Under the pieces are notes generated by a model, which saw only the letters and a list, made by a program, of their open reading frames with translations, had not been told where the DNA came from and searched no databases. DNA of 64,000 nucleotides from Acinetobacter seifertii (lineage in GTDB: Bacteria > Pseudomonadota > Gammaproteobacteria > Pseudomonadales > Moraxellaceae), in the NCBI RefSeq assembly GCF_000368065.1, contig NZ_KB851199.1, positions 159,083 through 223,082 on the forward strand. Direction: 5' to 3'. This document shows positions 37,909-47,801 of the stretch, in pieces (position 1 is the stretch's first letter; each line of letters opens with the position of its first letter). Made by a program: the position numbers and the translations under genes.

Positions 37909-39606
37909 ATGATGTTGGCTGACCCAAGCAAAAAATACCGCCGTATGTACCAGCGAGTCGATTTACCAGACCGCCAATGGCCAAATAATGAAATTACAAA
38001 AGCACCGATTTGGATGAGCACGGACTTACGTGACGGTAACCAAGCAATTTTTGAACCAATGAACATGGAACAAAAATTCAAAATGTTCAAAATGCTTGTA
38101 AAAATCGGTTTTAAGCATATTGAAATTGGCTTCCCTTCTGCATCTCAAATTGACTTCGATTTTACTCGTATGTTGATCGAAGAAAATCATATTCCTGATG
38201 ACGTATACATTGAAGTTTTGGTTCAAGCACGTGATCATTTAATTGAACGCACTTTTGAATCTTTAGTAGGTGCTAAACGCGCAATCGTACATATTTATAA
38301 CTCGAACTCTCCAACTTTCCGTCAGAAAGTATTGAATGTAGATGTAAATGGTGCAAAACAATTAGCAATTAATGCAGCTCAAAAAGTGAAAGAGTATGCA
38401 GCGCAATATCCTCAAACTGACTGGATTTTCCAATACAGTCCAGAATGTTTCTCTGCAACCGAATTAGAAGTTGCTAAAGATGTTTGTGATGCTGTGACAG
38501 AAATCTGGGATGCTCGTCCAGAACATAAAGTGATTTTAAACTTACCTGCGACTGTCGAAGTTTCAACTCCAAATGTTTATGCAGACCAAATTGAATGGAT
38601 GCATCGCAATTTGGCACGTCGTGATGGCGTGATCATTTCTGTTCACTGTCACAATGACCGCGGCTGTGGTATTGCAGCATCGGAACTTGCCATTATGGCG
38701 GGTGCTGACCGTGTCGAAGGTTGTGTGTTTGGTAACGGCGAACGTACTGGTAACGTTGACGTTGCAGCCATTGCATTGAACATGTATACCCAAGGTGTAG
38801 CGCCAGAGTTAGATTTCTCTAACATTAATGAAGTCATTGCAACAGTTGAAGAATGTACTGGCTTACCTGTACACCCTCGTCATCCATATGCAGGTGACTT
38901 GGTATTTACTGCATTCTCTGGTTCACATCAGGATGCAATCAAAAAAGGCTTCGAGTACCAGAAAAACGAAGAAATCTGGGATATGCCTTACTTGCCAATC
39001 GACCCGAAAGACTTGGGCCGCGACTATGACGCAGTTATTCGTGTAAACAGTCAGTCTGGTAAAGGCGGTATCGCTTACTTATTGGAATCAAACTACAACG
39101 TTGTGTTGCCACGTCGTTTACAAATCGAATTCAGCCAAGTTGTTCAACAATACGCTGATGAAAATGGTACAGAAATTAATGCCAAAGAAATCTGGACATT
39201 ATTTAAAGACACATATGTTGATGTGAAAAACCAACATTACACAGTCAAACACTACAAGTTATCAGACATTAACGGTACTCAAATTATCGAACTTGATGTT
39301 GATGTCGAGGGTGAAACACAACAACTTCGTGGCGAAGGTAATGGTCCTATCTCTGCATTCTTAAATGCACTTCAATTACCAATTGACGTATTGAACTATG
39401 AAGAACGTAGTATTAGTTCAGGTGCAAATGCCAAAGCATTAACCTTAATTGAACTTCAAGTGAAAGGTACTGGTAGAGGCTCGTTTGGTGCAGGTGTTCA
39501 TGACAACACAGTTACCTCATCAATTGAAGCTATTATTGCATGTACCAACCGTTTGATTGATCAAGGTGTTCTAAGTACAGATCAGGTTGTTGCCGCCGCT
39601 GTTTAA
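37909..39606 (+). CDS. leuA: 2-isopropylmalate synthase
   Basis: LeuA condenses acetyl-CoA with 2-oxoisovalerate, the first step of leucine synthesis. The catalytic TIM barrel has [11 protein letters not shown] and the metal-binding HCHNDRG. The C-terminal part is the leucine-binding regulatory domain, with [12 protein letters not shown]. The ATG at 37909 (565 residues) follows AAGGAG by 7 bases. The frame is open 18 codons further back but without support. The length is that of the long, type-2 enzyme. leuB, leuC and leuD are not adjacent. A leader peptide and hairpin precede it. Confidence 0.96.
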   Translation: MMLADPSKKYRRMYQRVDLPDRQWPNNEITKAPIWMSTDLRDGNQAIFEPMNMEQKFKMFKMLVKIGFKHIEIGFPSASQIDFDFTRMLIEENHIPDDVYIEVLVQARDHLIERTFESLVGAKRAIVHIYNSNSPTFRQKVLNVDVNGAKQLAINAAQKVKEYAAQYPQTDWIFQYSPECFSATELEVAKDVCDAVTEIWDARPEHKVILNLPATVEVSTPNVYADQIEWMHRNLARRDGVIISVHCHNDRGCGIAASELAIMAGADRVEGCVFGNGERTGNVDVAAIALNMYTQGVAPELDFSNINEVIATVEECTGLPVHPRHPYAGDLVFTAFSGSHQDAIKKGFEYQKNEEIWDMPYLPIDPKDLGRDYDAVIRVNSQSGKGGIAYLLESNYNVVLPRRLQIEFSQVVQQYADENGTEINAKEIWTLFKDTYVDVKNQHYTVKHYKLSDINGTQIIELDVDVEGETQQLRGEGNGPISAFLNALQLPIDVLNYEERSISSGANAKALTLIELQVKGTGRGSFGAGVHDNTVTSSIEAIIACTNRLIDQGVLSTDQVVAAAV

Positions 39607-39624
39607 TTTAAAAAAACTCTTTTG

Positions 39625-39657
39625 AAAGGATACCTAGCTTGGTATCCTTTCTTTTTA
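39625..39657 (+). terminator. Intrinsic terminator of leuA
   Basis: GAAAGGATACC and GGTATCCTTTC form an 11-bp stem with a 6-base loop and a following TTTTT run. Confidence 0.92.
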
Positions 39658-39689
39658 TTCCTGAAAGATTTAAAAGGCGAAATGTTCCC

Positions 39690-40850
39690 GTGTCTTTTCC
39701 AGCTGATTCAGTGGGGTTAGTCACTCCGCAAAAGTTCCAATTTGAAGAACCATTACATCTTGAATGTGGGCGTGTTTTGCCACGTTTTGAATTAATGGTT
39801 GAAACTTACGGCACTTTAAATGCAGATAAATCAAATGCCATTTTAATCTGTCACGCCCTTTCCGGACATCATCATGCAGCGGGTTATCACCACGAAGATG
39901 ATAAAAAAGCTGGATGGTGGGATAGCTGTATTGGCCCGGGTAAAGCAATTGATACGAATAAGTTCTTTGTAGTTTCGCTCAATAATATTGGTGGTTGTAG
40001 TGGCTCAACTGGCCCAACTTCACCAAACCCTGAAAATGACAATCGCCCTTATGGACCAGATTTTCCATTAGTAACGGTACGCGACTGGGTTAAGACTCAG
40101 GCCATGCTTTCCGACCGTTTGGGTGTAGATGTCTGGTATGCAGTTGTTGGTGGATCATTAGGGGGCATGCAAGCACTACAATGGTCTGTAGACTACCCTG
40201 ACCGCCTGCAAAAATGTGTGATTATTGCCAGCGCACCAAAACTTTCAGCACAAAATATTGCATTTAACGAAGTAGCACGTCAGTCGATCTTGTCTGATCC
40301 AGACTTCCATCATGGTCGTTACTTAGAAAATGATAGCTATCCGAAACGCGGACTAATTCTGGCTCGTATGGTCGGCCATATCACCTATCTTTCTGAAGAA
40401 GCGATGAAACAAAAATTTGGCCGTGATTTAAAATCAGGCAAATTTATGTACGGTTTTGATGTCGAGTTTCAGGTTGAAAGCTATCTGCGTTATCAAGGTG
40501 AACAGTTCAGCCGTAACTTTGATGCCAATACTTACCTCATTATGACCAAAGCTTTGGATTATTTCGATCCTTCACGCGAATACGGTCATTCACTTACAGA
40601 AGCAATGGGTAAAACCAAATGTCAGTTCCTCATCGTTTCATTCACAACTGACTGGCGTTTTGCACCAAGCCGCTCTCAAGAAATAGTAGACGCACTTATT
40701 ACCAATCATAAGCCGGTCAGTTACCTCGATATTGATGCTGAACAAGGTCATGATTCATTCTTATTTCCGATTCCACTGTATGTCAAAACCATGCGCGCTT
40801 TCCTAGGCGGTGAAGAACATTTAAAATCGACATCACTGGAGGCAAGCTAA
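39690..40850 (+). CDS. metX: Homoserine O-acyltransferase (acetyl or succinyl)
   Basis: MetX activates homoserine for methionine synthesis. It is an alpha/beta hydrolase with the nucleophile elbow GGSLGGMQ and late Asp and His ([11 protein letters not shown]). I chose the GTG at 39690 (386 residues, beginning SFPADSVGL after the start) because the longer frame from 39639 begins inside the leuA terminator. Sequence alone does not decide between acetyl-CoA and succinyl-CoA. Several Acinetobacter proteins of this family are annotated as succinyltransferases. The stop overlaps the metW start by one base. Confidence 0.93.
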   Translation: MSFPADSVGLVTPQKFQFEEPLHLECGRVLPRFELMVETYGTLNADKSNAILICHALSGHHHAAGYHHEDDKKAGWWDSCIGPGKAIDTNKFFVVSLNNIGGCSGSTGPTSPNPENDNRPYGPDFPLVTVRDWVKTQAMLSDRLGVDVWYAVVGGSLGGMQALQWSVDYPDRLQKCVIIASAPKLSAQNIAFNEVARQSILSDPDFHHGRYLENDSYPKRGLILARMVGHITYLSEEAMKQKFGRDLKSGKFMYGFDVEFQVESYLRYQGEQFSRNFDANTYLIMTKALDYFDPSREYGHSLTEAMGKTKCQFLIVSFTTDWRFAPSRSQEIVDALITNHKPVSYLDIDAEQGHDSFLFPIPLYVKTMRAFLGGEEHLKSTSLEAS

Positions 40851-41443
40851 TGCGTATTGATCAACAACTGGCAGAAAAGTGGATTAAACCCGGCTCAAGC
40901 GTTCTCGATTTAGGGTGTGGTGACGGTGAATTACTCGCTCATATGAGCCAAAAACATCAAATTCGTGCTTATGGTTTAGAAATTGATCAAGAAAAGATTG
41001 CAATTGCCGTCAGTCGCGGGTTAAATATTATTCAACAAGATTTGAATCTCGGTTTAAGCCGCTTTGCTGACCAGTCTTTTGACTATGTGGTAATGGCACA
41101 AGCTTTGCAAGCCGTAGATGCACCCGATGTTTTATTAAGAGACATGGTGCGTGTGGGTAAACAGGCAATTATTACTTTTCCAAACTTCGCGCATTGGAAG
41201 ACTCGCTCTTTTCTTGCATTAAAAGGAATGATGCCTGTGTCGGATGCTTTACCATATATGTGGTATAACACCCCGAACATTCATTTATGTACATTTAAAG
41301 ATTTTGAAGCACTCTGTGCTGAAAATCAGATACAAATTATTAATCGACTCGCCGTCAATGGAAACCAGCAGGGAAGCCTGTTAAGCAAACATGTTCCGAA
41401 TTTGTTTGGTGAAGTCGCTATTTATCGAGTGAGTGCACTATGA
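40850..41443 (+). CDS. metW: Methionine biosynthesis protein MetW
   Basis: MetW is a SAM-dependent-methyltransferase-fold protein that partners MetX in many proteobacteria and is needed for full homoserine acylation. The 197-residue product has the motif VLDLGCGDGELL at residue 19 and the family stretch FPNFAHWKTRSFLALKGMMPV. The TAATG overlap with metX and the ATGA overlap with the next gene show a tight operon of three. Confidence 0.95.
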   Translation: MRIDQQLAEKWIKPGSSVLDLGCGDGELLAHMSQKHQIRAYGLEIDQEKIAIAVSRGLNIIQQDLNLGLSRFADQSFDYVVMAQALQAVDAPDVLLRDMVRVGKQAIITFPNFAHWKTRSFLALKGMMPVSDALPYMWYNTPNIHLCTFKDFEALCAENQIQIINRLAVNGNQQGSLLSKHVPNLFGEVAIYRVSAL

Positions 41444-42027
41444 AAAAGACATTATTTAGCACACTATTTGCAGGACTGCTAAGTATGCAGGCTCATGCAG
41501 ATTATATCGCCCAGCCACAATCGGTTGCGAGTCAGGCTGCACGCTTTTCAACAATGGGGGTAAGTGACCTTCAGAAAGCTGCAAAATCTGGTCAAGCAGG
41601 CGCACAGTTTTACCTAGGTACACACTACCAATATGGTAAAGATGTAGAAAAAGATGAGAAGCAAGCTTTCGCATGGTTTAAAGCTGCTGCTGACCAAGGT
41701 TTATCACCAGCACAGTTAAATGTAGGTCGTATGTACGCCGATGGTATTGGCGTTAAGAAAGATGAGTCTATGGCTCGTAAATACTTCGAAAAAGCAGCAA
41801 GCAACGGTGATAACCGTGCAAGCTATAATCTTGCGATGATGGAAGAGCAAAAGAAAAACTACGTTGGTGCTTACCAGTGGTATGAGCTTTCAACTCGTGA
41901 TGGCATGCTAGACAATAAAGTAATTAGTTTATCTGAAGGCAAGAAAACTGCGCTTGCAGCTAACTTAACACAAGAACAAATTCGTACAGCACGTGACCGC
42001 GCTGACAAATGGATCCAAGCACAATAA
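41440..42027 (+). CDS. Exported Sel1-repeat protein
   Basis: This 195-residue protein has a signal peptide (residues 1 to about 20, ending MQAHA) and two to three Sel1-like repeats. Examples are AGAQFYLGTHYQYGKDVEKD and the repeat around SPAQLNVGRMYADGIGVKKD. Such repeats mediate protein contacts in the periplasm. No specific role is known. The start lies inside the metW stop (ATGA), so it is translated with metXW, an unexpected partner for methionine enzymes. Confidence 0.8.
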   Translation: MKKTLFSTLFAGLLSMQAHADYIAQPQSVASQAARFSTMGVSDLQKAAKSGQAGAQFYLGTHYQYGKDVEKDEKQAFAWFKAAADQGLSPAQLNVGRMYADGIGVKKDESMARKYFEKAASNGDNRASYNLAMMEEQKKNYVGAYQWYELSTRDGMLDNKVISLSEGKKTALAANLTQEQIRTARDRADKWIQAQ

Positions 42028-42060
42028 TAAAGGTTCATCCGTAAAAAACCTTACTCGACT

Positions 42061-42100
42061 AAAACCACCTTGTATGCTGTACAAGGTGGTTTTAGTTTTT
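42061..42100 (+). terminator. Intrinsic terminator of metX-metW-Sel1 operon
   Basis: AAAACCACCTTGTA and TACAAGGTGGTTTT pair closely with a short loop and are followed by AGTTTTTAT. Confidence 0.9.
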
Positions 42101-42188
42101 ATATTCTATTTATTTTCCTCTATATCCCCTCTTAAAAAACACGTAACATAACTCATGTTCGATATTAGCTATAAAGTTTGGTTTTATT

Positions 42189-42815
42189 ATGTCTACCCCA
42201 CATTGGTTTGATCAGGGCAGTTTAGTTCTTGCCAGCAATAACAAAGGTAAGGTCGCAGAGTTTGAAAAACTTTTTGAACAACTTAAGTTACCTGTAGAAA
42301 TTATTCCTCAAGGTCGCCTTAATATTCCTGATGCCATTGAAGACGGCTTAAGCTTTATTGAAAATGCGATTATTAAAGCACGTCATGCCTCTAAAATTTC
42401 AGGCAAACCTGCTATGGCTGATGACTCTGGTATTTGTGTTCCAGTTTTAGGTGGTGCACCTGGTATTTACTCTGCACGCTATGCTGGAGAACACGGTGAC
42501 GATGCAGCGAACAATGCCAAATTATTAAATGATCTTTTACCATACCGTAAAAATGGTGAAGTGATTGAAGGCATGTTTGTGTGTGTACTTGCTCTAGTAA
42601 CGCATGCGGAAGATCCATTACCACAAATTTTCCAAGGTATCTGGCACGGCGAAATTTTAGAAGCTGCACGTGGTGAAAATGGTTTTGGTTATGACCCATT
42701 GTTCTGGTTACCTGAACTACAAGTTTCTAGCGCTGAGTTGTCTAAAGAAGATAAGAATAAGATTAGTCATCGTGGACAAGCGATGCAGTTATTTAGAGAA
42801 AGTTTGCAGAAGTAA
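42189..42815 (+). CDS. rdgB: dITP/XTP pyrophosphatase (Ham1/RdgB)
   Basis: RdgB hydrolyses non-canonical purine nucleoside triphosphates (dITP, ITP, XTP) to monophosphates and keeps them out of DNA. The 208-residue protein has the substrate-binding LASNNKGKVAEF, the metal-binding MADDSGICVPVLGG and the C-terminal FGYDPLFWLPEL and SHRGQAMQ motifs. It stands alone. Hairpin repeats follow its stop. Confidence 0.96.
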   Translation: MSTPHWFDQGSLVLASNNKGKVAEFEKLFEQLKLPVEIIPQGRLNIPDAIEDGLSFIENAIIKARHASKISGKPAMADDSGICVPVLGGAPGIYSARYAGEHGDDAANNAKLLNDLLPYRKNGEVIEGMFVCVLALVTHAEDPLPQIFQGIWHGEILEAARGENGFGYDPLFWLPELQVSSAELSKEDKNKISHRGQAMQLFRESLQK

Positions 42816-42844
42816 AACTTTATATAGCATTTATTTATTCTAAC

Positions 42845-42935
42845 GTTAAAGCCATTTGCTATCGTGCTAGGCGACATCAAGGATGTGTCGTCAGTTCGAC
42901 AAATGGTTTTGTTACTTTTGACGAAACAAAAGTAA
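42845..42935. repeat. Repeat-like hairpin cluster after rdgB
   Basis: An inverted CCATTTG / CAAATGG pair encloses a smaller hairpin (GACATC with GATGTGTC). It is followed by GTTACTTTTG-ACGAAA-CAAAAGTAA at 42911-42935. The last part closely resembles the hairpin at 11233-11258, including the TGGTTTTG lead-in, which points to a dispersed intergenic repeat. Confidence 0.55.
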
Positions 42936-43003
42936 ATATTGCCTATATACACAAAATAAGCATATAACCATTATTAAAAGGCAGTCTGATCTAATCATCT
43001 TAC

Positions 43004-43891
43004 TTAGAAATAAAGATGTAAAAACACTGCATAAATCGCAATACACACACAACTCACAATCGTCCCTGAGGCGATATAAGCCGCAGATCTCCCCGTTCCT
43101 TGATAATGTGTTTCAAGCGCTACAATATTGGCTGCTGGCGGCAGGCAGAACATTAAAAACATCACACCAATATACTGATTTACATTGGGAATAGGTAAAA
43201 ATCTATACGCTACCCCACACAAAATGGCTCCACAAGTAATTTTAAAAATTTGAGCTTTTATACTGTAAATTAAATCCTTTGTATAAACTCTAGTACGACG
43301 TAGCCACATTCCAAGCACACACATACCGGCAAAAGTCATTACGAATTTGGCAACCTCATACACCCAATGTATAGCTGGATGTTCAATATGCTGAGCACCT
43401 AATAGTCTAAATACAAGCGCACAAAATATTGAAACACATGGTGGAGATGACAGAACTTTTTTTAAGATGCTGAGTTTACTTTGTGGTGTAGTCGTTACAG
43501 CATTTACCGCCCACGAATTACCAAAAATTGATACACCAATATATAAAGCAACCATTGGAGCAGTTGCTTTAGGGCCAAATAAAGCCATGGCAAAAGGAAA
43601 ACCTAGCCAACTCATATTGGTATAACTTACGCAAAGTGCCAATAGGCGATCTTTAAATAACGCTAAATAAGTAAAAAAAACAATAAAAGCCGACCCAAAG
43701 CTAAAGAGCATTAAACTCAAGCTTCCAGATTGATAAAATACGATGTTGTAAATAATCACAATCGGAATAAGGAGGCGCGCAAGCCAAGCTGAAAGAATAG
43801 GTTTGATAGTTTCAGAGATAGAAGTTTGGGCAAGTAATAGTCCAGTGATAAATGCCAATATTGGCAATAGTAATGCCACGCTCTCCCCCAC
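43004..43891 (-). CDS. AEC-family transporter (auxin efflux carrier type)
   Basis: This 295-residue integral membrane protein has about ten hydrophobic segments in the inverted-repeat pattern of the AEC/BASS fold. Conserved features include the VAKFVMTFAGMCVLGMWLRR region in the middle and FCLPPAANIVALE near the C-terminus. Bacterial AEC proteins are often carriers of malonate, malate or other small acids. The substrate here is unknown. It is convergent with rdgB and divergent from tatA. Confidence 0.8.
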   Translation of the reverse strand: MGESVALLLPILAFITGLLLAQTSISETIKPILSAWLARLLIPIVIIYNIVFYQSGSLSLMLFSFGSAFIVFFTYLALFKDRLLALCVSYTNMSWLGFPFAMALFGPKATAPMVALYIGVSIFGNSWAVNAVTTTPQSKLSILKKVLSSPPCVSIFCALVFRLLGAQHIEHPAIHWVYEVAKFVMTFAGMCVLGMWLRRTRVYTKDLIYSIKAQIFKITCGAILCGVAYRFLPIPNVNQYIGVMFLMFCLPPAANIVALETHYQGTGRSAAYIASGTIVSCVCIAIYAVFLHLYF

Positions 43892-44049
43892 TTACACATC
43901 AAAAACAGTTTGTTATGCTACACCTTTTAATTTTGAAATGTATGACCGATTTCACCTAAATTTTCCTTGAAATTAAACGAACTGAACAGCAAATAACTTT
44001 GTAAGAAATACTTTTAAAAATCTTATCTTGTCTAATTTACTTTAGATAC

Positions 44050-44351
<302 letters not shown>

Positions 44352-44362
44352 AGGTTTCCCCC

Positions 44363-44800
44363 ATGCTTGATGTAGGAATGACAGAGCTACTCTGTTTTGC
44401 AATTATCGCAATTTTAGTTTTAGGTCCAGATAAGCTTCCAGAGGCTGCACGTTTTGCTGGTCGCTGGTATGTTCGACTAAAACGATATATTACCAATTTG
44501 CAAAATGAGATTGATCAGGAGTTGCGTCTTTCTGAGTTCCGTAAAGAAATGCAAGAGGAACTTAATCGCATCGAAGCATTGGAACGGAAAGTACAACAAC
44601 AGCTTGAAGAAATACAAAAACAGCAGACTTCTGAGCATTTAGAAGTTACTGAAAAACCGAAAACAACACAAAAGCCTATTCGGAAATGTATTCCTATATC
44701 AGACCAATACAAGGTACCGTATGTTGCAAAAATTACGCCTTTCGTTCCTCAAACTGATATAGCCGAAACATCTCCTGTTGAATTGAAGATTGCCGTATGA
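44363..44800 (+). CDS. tatB: Sec-independent translocase subunit TatB
   Basis: TatB joins TatC in the receptor complex that recognises twin-arginine signals. The 145-residue product has a membrane helix followed by the typical LGPDKLPEAARFAGRWYVRL and a long charged helix (about 50-100). The C-terminus is variable and Pro/Lys-rich. Its stop overlaps the tatC start by 4 bases (ATGA). Confidence 0.94.
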   Translation: MLDVGMTELLCFAIIAILVLGPDKLPEAARFAGRWYVRLKRYITNLQNEIDQELRLSEFRKEMQEELNRIEALERKVQQQLEEIQKQQTSEHLEVTEKPKTTQKPIRKCIPISDQYKVPYVAKITPFVPQTDIAETSPVELKIAV

Positions 44801-45567
44801 ACCAACTGCCTTCAACCACTGTAAATAGTCAAGAAAACCTAGACCAAATGCCAATCATGAATCATTTGGTCGTTTTAAGACGCCATTTATTCAGGATTGT
44901 AGGGGTAACATTATTCTTATTTTTTTGTTTACTACCCTTTCGAAATAATACTTACCAATTACTATCTGAGCCTTTAAGGTTACAACTTCCTGCATCATCG
45001 TCAATGATTGCAACAGATGTGACAGCAACCTTTATGGCACCTTTTAAATTAAATTTATTTGTCGCACTTGTGTTAGCCATGCCATTTATTCTTTATGAAA
45101 TATGGTCTTTTGTTCGCCCAGCACTCTATCAAAAAGAACGCCATTTAGCACTTCCATTACTGGTTGGCAGTATTGTCCTATTTTATGCAGGGGTAGCTTT
45201 TGCTTATTACATTACCCTGCCTGCAATACTACATTTCTTTATTAGCGTTTCACCTGAAACAGTAGCACCAATGACCGACATTAATAGTTATTTAAGTTTC
45301 TGTTTAAAGCTATTTTTAGTGTTTGGTGTAACTTTTGAAATTCCTATCGCTACCTTATTACTGATTTTAATTGGCGTAGTAAATACTCAAAGTCTTGCTG
45401 AAAAGAGACGTTTTATTATTGTGGGATGCTTTTTTGTTGCCATGTTTATTACCCCACCAGATGCGATTTCAATGGTGATGTTAGCGATTCCGATGTGGTT
45501 ACTTTTCGAAATAGGCTTACTCTTTGGAAGAATTCTTGAAAAGAGAAAAAGCCAGACTGCTGAATGA
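44797..45567 (+). CDS. tatC: Sec-independent translocase subunit TatC
   Basis: TatC is the six-span membrane protein that binds the twin-arginine signal peptide. The 256-residue protein has the N-terminal MNHLVVLRRHLFRIV, the periplasmic FMAPFKLNLFVAL and PFILYEIWSFVRPALY stretches of the family, and the late ITPPDAISMVMLAIPMWLLF. It completes the tatABC operon, and phoX, a likely Tat substrate gene, follows after a terminator. Confidence 0.97.
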   Translation: MNQLPSTTVNSQENLDQMPIMNHLVVLRRHLFRIVGVTLFLFFCLLPFRNNTYQLLSEPLRLQLPASSSMIATDVTATFMAPFKLNLFVALVLAMPFILYEIWSFVRPALYQKERHLALPLLVGSIVLFYAGVAFAYYITLPAILHFFISVSPETVAPMTDINSYLSFCLKLFLVFGVTFEIPIATLLLILIGVVNTQSLAEKRRFIIVGCFFVAMFITPPDAISMVMLAIPMWLLFEIGLLFGRILEKRKSQTAE

Positions 45568-45583
45568 TTTACAACTTTTCTTT

Positions 45584-45619
45584 AAAAGCCCAGATATTAA
45601 AATTTGGGCTTTTTATTTT
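45584..45619 (+). terminator. Intrinsic terminator of tatABC
   Basis: AAAAGCCCA and TGGGCTTTTT pair around an AT-rich loop, followed by ATTTTTG. The phoX PhoB array starts 33 bp further on, so phoX is transcribed separately. Confidence 0.82.
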
Positions 45620-45651
45620 TGAACATTTGTTTAAATCATCAAACTGTAAAC

Positions 45652-45695
45652 TGTCTTCAAAGTGACTTAAAAATGTAAGAAAAGTGTCATTTCCA
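45652..45695 (+). promoter_or_regulatory. PhoB-box array (four 11-bp units) upstream of phoX
   Basis: Four units begin with TG at exact 11-base steps: TGTCTTCAAAG, TGACTTAAAAA, TGTAAGAAAAG and TGTCATTTCCA. A TAGAAT box at 45701-45706 follows at a suitable distance for a -10 element, and the phoX ATG is at 45746. The arrangement copies the one upstream of tatA. Confidence 0.8.
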
Positions 45696-45745
45696 ATCCA
45701 TAGAATCAACTCAACAAATATACACACAAAAGTTACGGATTTATT

Positions 45746-47731
45746 ATGACAACTGCTTCTAACCACCCAACACGTCGCGATATTTTAAAATGGTTTACGG
45801 GGATTCCTTTTCTTCCATTAGGTGCGATGGCTACGGCAGCAACGTTAGCAGGCTGTAATGACAGCAATAATGATTCAAATGTTGTTACTCCACCGCCAAC
45901 AGTAAATTTTAAAAATGCAACCTTTACCTCAATGGCTGCACCTTCTTTAGCTAGCCCAGCAGCAATGGCAACCACAACTGTCGGTTCAACCCTTTCAATC
46001 AGTTGGGAAGATGGCTCAAAAACTGACTACACATTAGCGTATAAGCCTTTCTTTACAACTGGCGATCTTGTTGCAGATGGTAAAGGTGGAAAAATTCTAG
46101 CGGGTGGTTATGTTGATATTAATAACCAGCCGATTATCGATAAATCAAAACCTGGTCAAGAACGTCAGTTCTTCTCTGACTGTCCAGATGGAAGCTCTTT
46201 AATTAGCTTTAAACAAGCAACAGGTCGTGATTTTACCGATGCAGACAAACAAGCTTTAGGTGTTACGGGTAACCCTGTATTTCACGTTGTTCAATTTGAA
46301 TATACGACTCGTGACCAAAGCTTAACGTCTATGTATGGCTTACTACCATCTCCAATTGCGATTTTAACTTTAGACCAAGACCCTAAAACTGGTCATTTAA
46401 CGCTCATTAAATACCACAATGTCGATACTTCTAAAGTAAACGGTTTATGGATTACTTGTGGTGCAAGCTTATCTCCATGGGGAACTCACCTTTCTAGTGA
46501 AGAATATGAACCAGATGCAAACAACGTTGCTGGAAGCTATTTACCAGTATTTAGCAAAAACTTATTTGGTGATAGTACTAAAGGCAACCCTTACCACTAC
46601 GGTCATTTACCAGAAGTAACTGTAAATACAGATGGTACGGGTTCAATCAAAAAACATTACTGTTTAGGTCGTATTTCACACGAACTTATTCAAGTTATGC
46701 CAGATAACCGCACTGCATTGATGGGTGACGATGCAACCAATGGCGGCTTATTCATGTTTGTTGCCGACAAAGAAAAAGACTTGTCTGCTGGTACACTCTA
46801 TGTGGCTAAATGGAAGCAAACCTCAAGCGTAGGTGCTGGTGCCGGTGATATTTCTTGGATTAACCTTGGTCATGCAACAAGTGCCGAAGTAAAAAGTTGG
46901 GCAGATCAATACAAGATTTCTGACTTGATGGATGTAAAAACATCTGATCCAAAAGATGCAAGCTATACCAAAATCCGTTTTAGCGGCAAAGATAACTGGA
47001 TCAAACTTGTATCAGGTAAAGAACGTGAAGCAGCTTTCCTAGAAACGCATCGTTACGCAGCTTTAGTTGGCGCAAGTATGGGTTTCACCAAGATGGAAGG
47101 TACAACTGTTAACATTAAAGACAAAATTGCATACTCTGCAATGTCTTATGTACAGTCTTCTATGATTGATAAAACCACTGATATTCAAGTGCAAGGTCCA
47201 AAAGCTGGTGCAGTTTATGCTCATACGTTAAAAGGCAGCCAAGTCGATAACAAAGGCCAGCTCATTAACAGTGAATGGGTATCAACTCATATGGAACCAC
47301 CAGCAGCTTTAGTAGGTGAAGACCTCACCACTGCTGACGCTTTGGGTAACACTGCAAACGCAGATAAAGTTGCCAACCCAGATAACATTAAGTTCTCTGA
47401 AAACTTACGTACGCTCTTCATTGGTGAAGACAGTGGTATGCACGTAAATAACTTCTTATGGGCATATAACGTAGACACCAAACAATTAAGCCGTATTCTA
47501 TCAACACCTGCTGGTGCTGAATCGACAGGTCTTCACGCGGTAGATGCAGTGAATGGTTGGACTTACATTATGAGTAACTTCCAGCACCCAGGTGACTGGG
47601 AATCTCCATTACACGATAAAGTAAAAGCAACGCTTGATCCTCTTGTTCGTGCAAACTACAAAGACCGTTTTGCTGCTGCGGTAGGTTATATTACAGCTGA
47701 CCCTCTTGCACCATCTGTTGTGAAGAAATAA
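45746..47731 (+). CDS. phoX: PhoX-family alkaline phosphatase (Tat-exported lipoprotein)
   Basis: This 661-residue member of the PhoX/DUF839 family comprises calcium- and iron-dependent phosphatases that release phosphate from organic esters. The N-terminus has a twin-arginine signal (PTRRDILKWF), a hydrophobic stretch and a lipobox-like LAGC, so it is probably exported folded by Tat and then lipidated. Family stretches include CGASLSPWGTHLSSEEYEP and GRISHELIQVMPDNRTALMG. It sits directly after tatABC and behind its own PhoB-box array, which fits phosphate-starvation induction. Confidence 0.9.
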   Translation: MTTASNHPTRRDILKWFTGIPFLPLGAMATAATLAGCNDSNNDSNVVTPPPTVNFKNATFTSMAAPSLASPAAMATTTVGSTLSISWEDGSKTDYTLAYKPFFTTGDLVADGKGGKILAGGYVDINNQPIIDKSKPGQERQFFSDCPDGSSLISFKQATGRDFTDADKQALGVTGNPVFHVVQFEYTTRDQSLTSMYGLLPSPIAILTLDQDPKTGHLTLIKYHNVDTSKVNGLWITCGASLSPWGTHLSSEEYEPDANNVAGSYLPVFSKNLFGDSTKGNPYHYGHLPEVTVNTDGTGSIKKHYCLGRISHELIQVMPDNRTALMGDDATNGGLFMFVADKEKDLSAGTLYVAKWKQTSSVGAGAGDISWINLGHATSAEVKSWADQYKISDLMDVKTSDPKDASYTKIRFSGKDNWIKLVSGKEREAAFLETHRYAALVGASMGFTKMEGTTVNIKDKIAYSAMSYVQSSMIDKTTDIQVQGPKAGAVYAHTLKGSQVDNKGQLINSEWVSTHMEPPAALVGEDLTTADALGNTANADKVANPDNIKFSENLRTLFIGEDSGMHVNNFLWAYNVDTKQLSRILSTPAGAESTGLHAVDAVNGWTYIMSNFQHPGDWESPLHDKVKATLDPLVRANYKDRFAAAVGYITADPLAPSVVKK

Positions 47732-47747
47732 CTCTTCAATCAACTTA

Positions 47748-47780
47748 AAAGAAACCTGCTTTATGCAGGTTTCTTTTATT
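47748..47780 (+). terminator. Intrinsic terminator of phoX
   Basis: AAAAGAAACCTGC and GCAGGTTTCTTTT form a 13-bp stem with a 5-base loop and T-rich tail. It may also serve the convergent NRDE gene. Confidence 0.9.
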
Positions 47781-47801
47781 GTATTTAAAGTTAATTTATT
47801 T

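Noticed and set aside
39639-39689. Longer start for metX
   Set aside because: The extension begins inside the leuA terminator hairpin, so it would not be on an efficient message, and it has no family counterpart.
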